From Myoxocephalus aenaeus (taxonomy: Eukaryota > Chordata > Actinopteri > Perciformes > Cottidae): a stretch of DNA of 64,000 nt. The translations under genes and the position numbers were made by a program. The DNA is taken from NCBI GenBank assembly GCA_038501785.1, contig JBAMJR010000089.1:310001-374000 (forward strand). The letters run 5' to 3'. Below the pieces are notes generated by a model. That model did not search any database and was not told where the DNA came from. It saw nothing but the letters and a program-made list of their open reading frames with translations. Shown here piece by piece: positions 11,767 through 22,216 of this stretch (positions are counted from its first letter, which is position 1; every line of letters starts with the position of its first letter).

Positions 11767-14700
11767 GCACACCACAGAATATCTCCTGCGTCTTTTTTGC
11801 CCTCTCTTTTCTTCTCCGGTTTAAGACGGCTCGGTGAATGCAACAACATCAAAGGCCTAGCACTCAGAATGTACATTGTTGTTCCAGTAACCACATGAAA
11901 CAGAAAGGGAGCGTTGGAGAAAGGCTGTGAGAGATGGAGCAAGTTTTTTTTTCTTTCTTTCCTCGTACATAAATAGGGAGCTATGGAGGGAATCGGTTTA
12001 GAAACGGTAGAAGATTAACTCTTTTATCTCTTCATTTCAAACGTCCTCCACATCCACATCCTCCACATGCTAACAACTGTCGGGATCTTCATGCCTGACC
12101 AACACCGCTACAAAGCAGAGGTGTCTCCTGTATTAGGACACACACAACTCCTCCACAAACAGAGCTGATGAGAGTAGAAATAGAGCCAAAAAGGAGGTTT
12201 ATGGAGCCTCAGTCCTGACTCATTGTCATTAAGAAAGCCCTCTGTAATCGGAGCTAAACTTAGAAAGCTACGAGCTCTTACTCTGCTACCGACTTTCCAC
12301 ATTTATACAAAAGAGGAGCATAACGAAACAGTCCCAAACTTGTGCCTCGACGTAACAGGCTTTATTGCTGCCTGGCCTTATCTTTACACAGAGACCACCC
12401 AGGAGCAACAAATCAGTTCTCACCTTTAGAGTGTGTGCGTGCGCGAGGGTTGTACTTTATGAGCGCAAGTGTACGCCTGCGTCTGTATACAGTCCCGTGT
12501 TTGTGTGTGCGTCTGTGAATGAATGTGTTGTCTGTGTGTGCTTCTACCTCCCACCATCTGGGCCCTGTTTGGAGAGATTTTCTGTAAAAATCACAGTCAC
12601 GCCGTGGCAGGATTACCACTGTGAAAAGCAGCACCTGGAAGAAACTCAGTGCTCCTGCTCCTTTCCCTCAGATGCTCAAAGAAGTTTCTGGCTTCCCAGC
12701 TTGAGGCGCAGGATTTGTTTTTGACCTACATGGGCGTCCTAGGCCTCATGTTCCCTTAAAAAAAAAAGCAAAAAAGCAAAGAACACATCTCAAATTCACA
12801 CTAGGCTACATCCAGCAAGGTTACAGTATCACCACATTACAGTATATAAACAAGTGCATGTGTGTGTGCATGTGGGGGTGCACCCCAGCATGTGTGTTTA
12901 CACCATATATATCATATTTCCATGTTTCTTTTAATGGCAGGCCAAGGCACTAAAGGCTGATTATCCACACTGAGATGTAAGCCTGTGAATGAAAGAGTTC
13001 AATAATCCCAGATGGAAATTGAGTCGGAGCATCTCCACAGAAGATTTCCCATTAGAAATAATCTTAGTCTAGGATTAGGCACAATTAAAACTGTTTTGAT
13101 GTTCCCACACATACACACGCATAATGTATCCATCGTTATGGTATTTCTCCATAGAAATTCCTTATGCAGCATTAGCAACTATGTCGCAATTTACTTGGAT
13201 GCAACTTCATCAGAGGCGAAGGGCAACTAGGCAAGCTCTCATAATCACGCCTGTGACTTTGAGTAGAACATCCAGTGTTAAATGTTTTTACGTTAGCGAA
13301 ATCTGTTAAAGTACAGTCAGATGGCACTAGGAGTATCTGACACTTGCATTTGAACAAGTATTGCTTCTGGTTGAATCTCCAAAACTATTGAATTAAACTG
13401 TCAAAAGTGTTATCTCAGACAAACTGGGAAATACAAATATTTGTTTAACTCCTACTGCTTCGGCAGATACAGCGTACTAATCTGATACCAGTGTTTAATT
13501 GATAAACTGTATGTTTGTTTCACTGTGTGGAAGTGACTGGGATCATCCTCTTATGTGTAAGGCAACAGCATGCTTGACTACATTTTTTTTTAGTAACTTT
13601 GTAAAACAAAATGTAACAAATAAATACATACACATAAATGTTCTGAGTTATGTATCAAAATAACGGTTTCTGATACCAGATCGGCCCGTCGTGACCAATA
13701 TCAGATATTATTATCGGTATCATTGCATATATTATAACACCTGATAGTGGAGCCAGCAAACAAATGAATGTGTCGTCTTTGACAATTTATCAGTAAATTA
13801 ATGTGTGTCAGTTTGAGTTATTAATTAGTATGCTATGATGTTGCTGATAGATGGCCTATTGGTGAATATTGGTCAGTGTTGCGTGGCTTCTAGCTGGAAC
13901 AGTTGACTGTCTTTCTCGATAGAGAGAGTTGAAGAGGGTGTCTAAATAGAGTCCCTGTATTCAGAGCTTTTCACTGAGAGATTGTTCCTATATACAGAGT
14001 TCACATTCATCACAATACAGTAATTGAAAAAGCTTAGCTGGTCTCTCTGGTCTGCATCTCCTTATTTCCTTCTCTTTCTATGCATGACTGTATATATTTT
14101 TTCAAAGAGTGTGTATTTCTTTGAGCTGTACCACAATTACGCACACAGTCTCCATTCATGTCCTCCAGCCCCTCGACCCGACAGCCCTGTGTCACTGTTA
14201 CCATTTTGCCGTCCGCCCTCGCTCTTGAACCACGGACCCTCAGATTGGTGTCTGGCGGTGTCAGGGTCTAATGTTGGTGACATCATCCTTCACAATGAGT
14301 CCACTGCCACCTCCAGCTCTACTGTCCATTGTCCGCCTGACAGTGAGCGGCCTTGTTCTCGCGGAGGATGGCGCTGGCGTGGCACGCTCCCTCTGTAAAT
14401 GATGAAAGAGAGCAAAAGGGCTGTGCTGAAAGCGCGGACCTTGTTTGGCCGACCACGCTGGACGCCGAGCTGATTGGAAGGCGCCTTTCTCCCCTGACAG
14501 TAACTTCTGTGATCTGTGGAGATAAAAAAGAAGAAAGAATGTGTTTGATGTCTAGATTTGAATAAATACCCTGATGTTAATCGTTTTACAGCGTTAATCA
14601 CATTTGACGATAACATAGATCCTTGTGTGTGTGTGCGCCAGCATGAACAAATCTATTCTGTGTGTGTAAATATGAGCCATGGTAGACATGAGCATGACTG

Positions 14701-16652
14701 CTAGTATGTGAGGATTTATTGTTCCAACAGAGTTTGGAAGAGCGTTCAGGGCTCTGAAAAATAGGTTGTCTTCAATCTCCTCCACAGGCTTTACATTTTG
14801 ATGACACTCCCATGTTTGTTTTGTCTTAATGATGTGGGTCTCTTTTAGTCAACACAGGGGTGTATGATTACATCTTCACATTGTGGCTTACCAACATGCA
14901 ATTAAAACGCACCATACAGAGTAGAACCCGGAAATATACTTTGATAAATCCACATTTAAGAGATGGAACGAGAGAAGTTAGGAGTGTCTTTGCCAGGATT
15001 CGCTGGTGATTGAATTTGCTGTCTCCGTCATCTTAACCTGTTGTACATACTGTACATGTGGATGGACAGATGAGTGGAGATAGTTTGTGTTTCCCGGAAT
15101 TCCACAGAGATCCACATCTGGAATGAATTTGTTGTTTTACTGCGTTATGAAAGCTCCAGGCTGCAGAGCTGAAAGCTAAAATGAACAGCAGCTCACATGT
15201 TGTGATTTTTACCCAAATTCTCCGAGTCAGGTAGCCTGCAGAGTCGCTCCATGGTGGTAAACTTGTAAGCATCTGGCTGCGATATTACTAAGTGTCTAAA
15301 CAACTCTGATAAACTGAAGCGAAAAAATATTTTTAGCCTTGACTGAATGTTTTTTTAAAGCAGACGTCTTGTCCATCTTTCACAATCTGTTCTATTTGAT
15401 ATTAATGTGTGATATATTTGATACGATGTGTCTGTTTGATCATCTGTTATACCTTTACTTGCTGAGACAGTTCAGGGTCTTTTGTGATGTAAATTCCACA
15501 TCCTATAGCCCGTGTCCTTTGAAGGATGGAAGAGGCTCAGACAGACCTAGACAGAGAACGTTCTCAGGAATTCACCGTAGGTGTCACAGAGACAAAGCTC
15601 GACCCCCTCCCTTGTCAAAAAAAGAAGAATCTTGCTTGCTGCCACACCATATGGAGAATTGTCCCAATTTCTTTTTCCTTTATATCAAATGCAATGCGTT
15701 TCAAGTCAAACCTTTTGTAGCATATACCACATGCGATTTGGGCTCTTGTGTGGCGACGCAAACTTTGTGACTTTTTGATATCTCGGTGAGTGCTGTCTGA
15801 CAAGTTTCTGTCACTCACACTTTTTACCTTTTTTCTCTCTCCACCAGCAAGCATATTTTCTACCCCATCGATTGATTAGCATACATCAAGCCCCTGTCGT
15901 CATGGCAAAACTTCATTTGAATCTTCAGTACTTTCCCCGTGTCTTTCAACCAGCAGCTGTCAGCCACATCAACGCTAGACACGCTCTGCGCCAGACAAAG
16001 TTAAATTGAAGCACACTCTAACACTATATATAGATAAAATGTCACGTCTTTCAAGAGACAAGGCACCTTCGAAGTCGTCAATACAGAGCGCTTTATCACG
16101 GGCAAAATAACTTTGAAACTGGAGAAGATGGTAAAGATGAAACGATTATTCTCTCTTCCCACTTTGTGCTTGAAAGAGGGAAAAGGCGAGATTATTCTAA
16201 AGTGGGTAGAAGCGTTTAAGGGGCTTGCTTTTTGATCTGCCTGTCCGTCAACGAAAACGAAGAGCACCTCCTGATGCTTCTGATCGTTAGGTGTCCTCAA
16301 AGTGTCTCAAAGTCTCTTTGTTATCGCTGAGTGCGTCGATTAAAGGGAGGAATATCATTTATTCATTTTGCCATTGAGCGAAAGAAAGAAAGGATTCAAG
16401 AGCTTAGCGTTCATTTTCGTCAAACTCTCGAGGTGCGGTGATGAAGTCAGCTTTCTTTTGAGAGTTGAGGTAAAAAGATGTGGAGTGAAAGTTTTTGCTC
16501 TGCACATTTTGAAAGGCCCCATTGAGATGAAATAAATAGTGATCAAACTTTATTAAACTTTTCTTTTAACAGAACCCTGTAGGAAGACAGTTCTGAGAAG
16601 CATTCTGTCGAACAAGGTTTTACTGATGGTCGTAGCTAATAAATGAACATAT

Positions 16653-16698
16653 GCACATCACCACCCACATACACACAATCTCTCTTTCTATTGTGTTG

Positions 16699-16760
<62 letters not shown>

Positions 16761-16842
16761 ATATATATGTGTATGTGTGTATATATATATATAACTAGCA
16801 CATCGCCACCCACATACACACAATCTCTCTTTCTATTGTGTG

Positions 16843-16879
<37 letters not shown>

Positions 16880-16912
16880 CATACATACATACATAGTGCA
16901 TGCATGCATGTA

Positions 16913-16971
<59 letters not shown>

Positions 16972-16981
16972 CTATATATAA
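16653..16981. repeat. Duplicated host unit with embedded (TA)n, left of the ERV
   Basis: A unit starting GCACATCNCCACCCACATAC and running through CAATCTCTCTTTCTATTGTG begins at 16653 and again at 16798, each followed by a long TA tract. A third copy begins at 26289, just beyond the ERV, so the provirus split a local array. TG and CATA stretches occur between copies. Confidence 0.9.
16978..16981. repeat. Left target-site duplication of the ERV (ATAA)
   Basis: ATAA directly precedes the 5' LTR and recurs at 26278-26281 directly after the 3' LTR. Four base pairs is the size made by gammaretrovirus-type integrases. The surrounding TA-rich sequence makes a chance match possible, but the LTR ends support it. 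Confidence 0.85.
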
Positions 16982-17637
16982 TGAAGAGAATTTATGATTT
17001 ATATAGCATTGTCTGAATACTGTTTATGATTTATATAGCATTGTCTGAATAGTCCGGTTTCTGTCTAAAAGACGAGGTTCCTCTTTCCTCACAAATGTCT
17101 GTGGGTCACAGTTTCATGTGTGGTGGAAAGGTTATCTCTTGGTCACTGGGGCAGAGGCAGAAGAGTTGAGAATTGTAATTTGTTCTTTCTGATGAACAGA
17201 AAAAAAGAAAGTCTTCTCACACACAAGTCTTATGTTCTTGTTCCAACTATTCATTACATTTATCAACAGTTGCAAACTTATCTATGCACCCTCGTCCTGT
17301 ATCCGGCCTTGAGGAGAAAGCAGCAGTATTTCAAAATTAATTGTTTGGGAACCTGGGTTGTATGTTTCACTGGGAGTATTTGGGAGTCAGATGAAAGAGA
17401 AAGTCAGAAAGAGAGAGAGAATAAGAATCCTTTACTTTCTGAGTTCGGGGCTCACTCATCCTGAGGCGTGCTGACCGTGTGAAGGGCAGACAGACAGGGG
17501 AGCGGAGACCAAGGCCTTGTATTAGGTATGCATTTCATGTATGTAATTGCTAAATAAATAATCATTATTGTACTATAACCCGTTCTGTCAATTCTTGAAC
17601 ACTCGAGGAATATCCCGGCGAGGGGAATTCCACTTCA
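16982..17637 (+). repeat. 5' LTR of the ERV
   Basis: 656 bp beginning TGAAGAGAATTTATG and ending GAATTCCACTTCA. Line-by-line comparison with 25622-26277 (offset 8640) shows no difference. A 29-bp sequence near the start is repeated with a 32-bp period (16991-17019, 17023-17051), as in enhancer duplications of U3. AATAAA at 17553-17558 is the likely polyadenylation signal, placing R and U5 in the last hundred bases or so. No convincing TATA box was identified. Confidence 0.95.
16991..17051 (+). promoter_or_regulatory. Duplicated U3 segment, enhancer-like
   Basis: Two exact 29-bp copies starting TTTATGATTTATATAGC, period 32 bp. The same pair is present in the 3' LTR at 25631-25691. Tandem U3 duplications commonly act as enhancers in retroviruses; here this is inference. 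Confidence 0.6.
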
Positions 17638-17639
17638 AA

Positions 17640-17657
17640 TGGTGACCCCGACGTGAT
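17640..17657 (+). promoter_or_regulatory. Primer-binding site complementary to tRNA-Trp
   Basis: TGGTGACCCCGACGTGAT lies two bases after the 5' LTR and is the exact complement of the 3' 18 nucleotides (with CCA) of vertebrate tRNA-Trp. Minus-strand DNA synthesis would start here. The same primer is used by avian alpharetroviruses, while many gammaretroviruses use tRNA-Pro. Confidence 0.92.
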
Positions 17658-17865
17658 TGACGAACGGGTTACCGAGGCGGATTTCTTCAACTCTCCGGGA
17701 AACCAAACGGGTACCCAGCCCTTTTAAAAAGGGTAAGAAGTCAATTGAGCTTCAGTTTATTTGTCGGAGAGATTTTGAAATTCGCCATTTTCTAAATTTA
17801 TAATATTGATAAATACATGAAGTGCATACGAGTTGTTGTAATTTGATATATATATTGCTTCCGGT

Positions 17866-18210
17866 TTGGGTTCGGTGTGATCCCACGACAGCGGTTGTCG
17901 GTAAAAACTCCGGGGAAGGTCTTGGGAACCCCCCGACAGGCAGTGTCGGTGAAAGCTCTCTGGTTGGGTCTTGGGAACCCCCCGACAAGCAGTGTCGGTG
18001 AAAGCTCTCTGGTTTGGGTTCGGTGTGATCCCACGACAGCGGTTGTCGGTGAAAACTCCGGGAAGGGTCTTGGGAACCCCCCGACAAAGCAGTGTCGGTG
18101 AAAGCTCCCTGGGAAGGGTCTTGGGAACCCCCCGACAAAGCAGTGTCGGTGAAAGCTCCCTGGGTGGGTCGGTGAAACCCCACGACAGCGGTTGTCGTTG
18201 AAACTTCCCT
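17866..18210 (+). repeat. Leader array 1: seven stem-loop units in ABBABBA order
   Basis: Seven units of roughly 45-53 bp lie between the primer site and the coding region. Type A carries CCACGACAGCGGTTGTCG (near 17884, 18032, 18180). Type B carries CCCCGACA(A)NGCAGTGTCGG (near 17932, 17980, 18078, 18130). Each unit has a 5-6 bp stem (CGACA/TGTCG) with a short loop. The place is that of a packaging/dimerisation signal. Open frames across it on either strand are repeat artefacts. Confidence 0.85.
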
Positions 18211-18294
18211 GTTTATAATCTTGAACAAGATTGACACGCGGTCATTTAAACAGTATTGGTAAAGGAACGTAAGCGCACGTGTCCTCATATTAAT

Positions 18295-18451
18295 AATTGC
18301 AGTGTAGTTCTTATGTGCTTAATTGCAGTGTAGTTTTGATGTGCTTAATTGCAAGTGTAGTTTTGATGTGCTTAATTGCAGTGTGGTTTTTATGTGCTTA
18401 ATTGCAGTGTGGTTTTTATGTGCTTAATTGCAGTGTGGTTTTTTATGTGCA
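18295..18451 (+). repeat. Leader array 2: six 26-27-bp units
   Basis: Units of the form AATTGCAGTGTNGTTNTNAT followed by GTGCTT, six copies with a few substitutions and single-base indels. Function unknown. Confidence 0.9.
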
Positions 18452-18773
18452 TGATGCAGTGTGACTGAATGTGTGTGTTTGAGATTGAAATTGATTGAAT
18501 CAGCGGACAACTGGAAACCTAACGGTGAAAACACAAGGTTGTCGCCTGTTGAAGTAGATCAATTTTCATTCTATTAGGCTGTAAATTAATAAAACATTTC
18601 ACTGTTGTAATTTTGTCGGTAATAAAAGTTTGAAAAAGGAGAAATTGTTGAATAGATACGGCTGGTTGTGTACTGAGAGGGTGTTCAGCTCAGCAACTCG
18701 GGTGAATTCCATACCTGCTGAGTGTTCACGCCCGGATCAGTTAAACACCGGCCCCGTACTATTTGAGAATTTT

Positions 18774-18973
18774 TCATAATTTTATAAGCTTCGAGTTGTC
18801 ATAATTTTGTAAACTGCGAATTGTCATAATTTTGTAAACTGCGAATTGTCATAATTTTGTAAACTGCGAATTGTCATAATTTTGTAAACTGCGAATTGTC
18901 ATAATTTTGTAAACTGCGAATTGTCATAATTTTGTAAACTACGAATTGTCATAATTTTTTAAACTTCGAGTTG
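18774..18973 (+). repeat. Leader array 3: eight 25-bp units
   Basis: Eight tandem copies of a unit beginning TCATAATTTTGTAAACTGCG; the five central copies are identical and the outer ones diverge. The array ends about 30 bp before the first leader ATG. There are no unique spacers, so it is not a CRISPR array. Confidence 0.92.
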
Positions 18974-19001
18974 ACATAGTTTTGTAAAAATCAGTGGTAA
19001 G

Positions 19002-19513
19002 ATGGAAGGAGAATTCAGCAGGGAAGAAGAATGGTTTGACTTAAACATCATAAGAGAGTCTGATCAGGACTTGTGTGGAAGGAGAAAGTGATGAAAAGAA
19101 AAAAAGGAAAGTTGAGAGAGAAGCTGCTGAGTGTAGTAACAATATTGCAGGCTCAGGGATTATTCCCCGAGAATGAGGAGAAGAAGTGTTTGTTTGATGC
19201 ATGTGGTCACGCGGAGCGTGCGATAGTAACACGGCTCAGTCAGATTGAAGAGGAAAAGACATTGCCACTCAGTCCGGCGAGACGCCGACAAGTAGGGAGA
19301 GCTGCAAACTGTAGAGAAGTGAGGTCAGCAGTTCGGGGCCTCGCTCTGGGTGCATCTCTCCGACTTCAGAGCCGAGCCATGCGAGACCAGTTTGGGAGGA
19401 TGACGAAATGGGCCCACTGGGACCATCTGTCACTTTTGACAACCCTAACAACCCCTTTACTCGCCCTGTTAAAGCCCCAGAGTCAGAAAATAGCGGATCT
19501 TGCGTCTTGTTAG
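19002..19513 (+). pseudogene. Unrecognised leader ORF of the ERV, frameshifted
   Basis: An ATG at 19002 opens a short acidic frame that stops after about 30 codons. An overlapping frame then continues to 19513 as a basic, then leucine-rich, stretch. The two probably made one product before a frameshift near 19070-19090. I recognise no domain. The position between primer site and gag is where epsilonretroviruses of fish keep an accessory gene, but it could also be a diverged gag N-terminus. Confidence 0.4.
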
Positions 19514-19614
19514 AGATTTCCACTCTGTTAAATAATTAACACACATAGTTATTAACTGATATAGTCCATTGTTGTAGCTTTATATTATTGTTTAGTTTAC
19601 ATAATAAATTATGT

Positions 19615-19625
19615 AAAAAGGGGGA
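19615..19625 (+). promoter_or_regulatory. Internal polypurine tract-like sequence
   Basis: AAAAAGGGGGA shares ten exact bases with the 3' polypurine tract at 25611-25620. It could be a second priming site for plus-strand synthesis or a relic of another element's 3' end joined here by recombination. No LTR-like start follows convincingly. Confidence 0.35.
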
Positions 19626-19824
19626 TTGATAATATAAATCGTTATATTCTGTAGATATTCTTCATTTCATTATTCTTCTGTCTATTAGAGTTCAGGTTGT
19701 GCGAGGTCAGTTTAACAAATACTTTCTGTGAGAAGTTTCTGTGAGAACAGTCCGGTTGTCTGTTCCTCAAGGTTCCACGCTCTGCACCACAACACTCACA
19801 CCTGTTTATCAGTATATTGACATT

Positions 19825-20100
19825 ATGGAAGCAGACTGGTCGTTGTGTTCCAGCCCTGTGAGAATAGATGAGGACGCGACTCTCCTCCCCTTAGAAAGGT
19901 TAGAGCCAATAGAAATGTTAGATGTTCATGACGGAAAACCGTGTATAAAAGAGCCGAACTTCCGTCTGTTCGGGGTGTTTTTTGGACGGTCAACCTGCGT
20001 GTTGACTGGACGACTCCCTGATATCAAGATTGCAGCGCTTGTTACTCTACTTGTGATCAAGGAAAATAAATTCAGAGAACGAGAGAAGTTGTTTGACTAA
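19825..20100 (+). pseudogene. Second unrecognised ORF of the ERV, upstream of gag
   Basis: The 91-residue frame starts at an ATG (MEADWSLC) and ends in TAA. The N-terminal half is acidic; a hydrophobic stretch near the C-terminus (about residues 68-78, IAALVTLLVI) precedes a charged tail. No domain is recognised. It may be an accessory gene or the divergent first part of gag. Confidence 0.35.
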
Positions 20101-20548
20101 GTTCTTCCGGACGCTACACCAGGCATCCAATAATTAATGCGCATTAACAGTCTGGGTGGGAGGCGCTACGTCGTGACAGACAGCAGAAATTGTTCAGGAA
20201 AGAGATGGAGGAAGAGAGAGAGAGAGGGTAGAGGAAGAGGGTGTGTACAGACACGGAGGAGGAGGACGAGGGGGAGGGAACTTTAAAAATAGACACCTCA
20301 GCCACTTCCCCATGCGCCATGACTGTGACAAGCACGCGTCATCAGACTCCTCCTGTTGTGAAAGCTAGAGCCACTCCCCACGCCCCTAAACAGAGGCCAG
20401 GCCGCAGGGCCGCCTCCTTTGCAGATGAACTGAGTCAAGAGATAGAGAAACGGAGAATGCACATTGCAGGCCAGCCAGACACAGAGACTGAGACTGACGA
20501 AGTTGATTGGGATGACATGCACATTATCGATGTCACTCCTCGTCAAGC

Positions 20549-20556
20549 GCCTAATA
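20549..20556. repeat. Left 8-bp target-site duplication of the hAT element (GCCTAATA)
   Basis: GCCTAATA occurs here and at 21787-21794, exactly flanking the hAT element. Eight base pairs is diagnostic of hAT transposition. Confidence 0.95.
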
Positions 20557-21786
20557 CAGTGTTTTTCAACCTTTTTTGAGCCGCGGCACATTTTCTACAA
20601 TAAAAACAACCTAAAAAGTTACAAAATGTCACATTGTAGCATAATACAGCATATATGGTAGATCGTTATTGCACTACCTACTGGCATGGAAGAGTATTCA
20701 GTGTTTCAAGTAAACCAGATCGCTCCATCAGACAAAATAAAAAAATCACCTTGTTAGAAAAATGAAAATAAAGTTATGAAAAAAAGAACTAATATTTAGT
20801 TACTACTAAATAACTTATTGTGGAAAACAATAAACTATTGCAAAACAAAACGGAATGAGTGCAGATATGTGAGCATCAGGTTGTATCGGTATTAGTGGCT
20901 GCTTTCCTCTACAAATATTTTTTTTAAAACGGGGTTGTAGATTTGATACGGCTCTCAGTTCATGCTCAATGATGAGAGACACAACAGCAGAAAGCCGACC
21001 CCACAGAGATCTCATAAAGATCGGCTTTTGGCGAAATGCCAGGAATCTGCGCATGCGCAAGCATAATCTGTTAACGGCGGACGGTGAACATTTAAAATCA
21101 GCATTTCCTCTTGCACCACACCTGTAATAAATAGCGCCCCAGTTTGATAAATACTGACTTAAAGGAAACATGGTGTTCATTTATTTTAATGACGACCACA
21201 AAGTGTGCAGGCTTTATCACTGCAGTGTATTTTTCAGGCTTTTGGAAGAATATTTCCAGAGTCTCTCTAAGTCAGAAACGTCATTTATGGAGCTCCAGGC
21301 TGTTTGTCTTGACCTGCAAATACATGAACTGTTAGGCTTTAAAAGTGAGAGCTCATAGGTTAAAATACTGATAGCTTCAGCAGCAAATCCCATTGTGAAA
21401 AGCACGCGACATATTTTTCGCCTCTCTCTCTCCGCTGTGTCGTAGCTGAGAGCTGAGTGTAACGCATCGGGCGGAACTCCGCGTGCGCGACACAGAGCAG
21501 AGCAGAGTTGTATAGACGCGTCCCAGAAATGACATGCTGTGTAGATAAGATCAATAACATACGGCCGTTTAGTTTGTTTCATAGCAGAACAAGGTGCAGA
21601 CCTGTTCTATATCACTCTGCCAGCCACTATATTGCAGCTCAGACGCTCAACAATGGAAAATCATTTGCGGCAACTAAATAATATTTTTTTGGACCAATTA
21701 AGTGAAATTGGACATTTTCCCATGGCACACCTGACGATCTCTCACGGCACACTGGTGTGCCGTGGCACAGTGGTTGACAATCACTG
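20557..21786. mobile_element. Non-autonomous hAT transposon nested in ERV gag
   Basis: The 1230-bp element starts CAGTGTTTTTCAACC and ends GGTTGACAATCACTG; the termini are imperfect inverted repeats and include related GCCGCGGCACA / TGTGCCGTGGCAC blocks. It has an exact 8-bp target duplication. CAGTG...TTCAACC ends are those of hAT/Charlie-type elements. No transposase frame is visible, so it depends on another copy. Confidence 0.92.
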
Positions 21787-21956
21787 GCCTAATAGAACAC
21801 AACTCCCAATGATGGCGCCTTTACTCCCAACCTCCACCGGGGCCTTACAATACAAACCATACTCCATGTCTGATCTGTCCTGCGTCACTAGTGCTCTCCC
21901 CTCAATAACAGAAGGAGAGAATAGCCAACTATCAGCAAAATAAGAAAAACAAATTC

Positions 21957-21977
21957 GGGGGGGGGGGGGGGGGGGGG
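21957..21977 (+). repeat. G21 homopolymer inside the gag remnant
   Basis: Twenty-one consecutive G just upstream of the nucleocapsid, at the place where capsid is missing. Length is prone to slippage and sequencing error, so the local reading frame is unreliable. Confidence 0.85.
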
Positions 21978-22213
21978 TAGAGGTCGAGGGCAACAGCGCA
22001 AAGGGCCAAGCCGTGAGTACAAGTGTTTTTCCTGTGGCCAGCCTGGTCATTTCAAACGAGACTGCCCCGCCACAGGTGCAACCACAGGTGCAATACGTCA
22101 TGATGGCTCCGCCTCCTGTCGCTGCAGCACCTGTCCCTATGCCGGTCCCCATTGCTCTCCCACCCGCACCGGCTGCCCAGTATCCGGCCTGGCGGCCGTG
22201 GCCGCCACAACAA

Positions 22214-22216
22214 TGA
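22214..22216 (+). promoter_or_regulatory. Gag-pol boundary stop codon (TGA), possible readthrough site
   Basis: TGA follows the proline-rich gag tail and the same frame continues directly into protease. It is followed at once by GGAGGCCTGGGA, a G-rich context like that after the gag stop codon of gammaretroviruses, where a pseudoknot promotes readthrough. Function here is inferred. Confidence 0.5.

Larger units (their letters stand above)
8062..16652. other. Non-coding DNA
   Basis: Mostly unique-looking AT-rich DNA. It holds a diverged dispersed repeat near 8.6-8.9 kb, GA-rich blocks at 11.56-11.77 kb and an exon-like segment at 10072. I see no recognisable protein-coding gene on either strand. 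Confidence 0.5.
20232..22213 (+). pseudogene. ERV gag remnant, split by a hAT element and lacking most of capsid
   Basis: Gag is the structural polyprotein. The first part (20232-20556) is a charged, proline-containing linker-like region; it is interrupted by a 1230-bp hAT insertion. The frame on the far side (from 21787) is the same frame and reaches a stretch resembling the start of a class I capsid (LQYKPYSMSDL) before a stop at about 21941. The rest of capsid is missing. After a G21 tract comes a CCHC zinc knuckle, CFSCGQPGHFKRDC, with Cys/His codons at 22024, 22033, 22048 and 22063. A proline/alanine-rich tail follows in another frame and ends at TGA 22214-22216, so at least one frameshift lies just after the knuckle. 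The gene is dead. Confidence 0.75.

Noticed and set aside
17752..18288. 178-codon minus-strand frame with repeated GGSQDPS-like units
   Set aside because: It is the translation of the ERV leader stem-loop array; periodicity comes from the DNA repeat, with no start context or domain.
18774..18973. Eight regular 25-bp repeats resembling a CRISPR array
   Set aside because: Units are directly tandem with no spacers, the genome is eukaryotic and the array lies in a retroviral leader.
20815..21582. Minus-strand frames of about 120 codons inside the hAT element
   Set aside because: They lack hAT transposase features (BED finger, catalytic triad or dimerisation region), so the element was called non-autonomous.
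22013..22080. Start of the 22013 frame overlapping the zinc knuckle in another frame
   Set aside because: The knuckle residues are encoded in the adjacent frame; the first part of this frame is a shadow. Only its later proline-rich part is plausibly gag.
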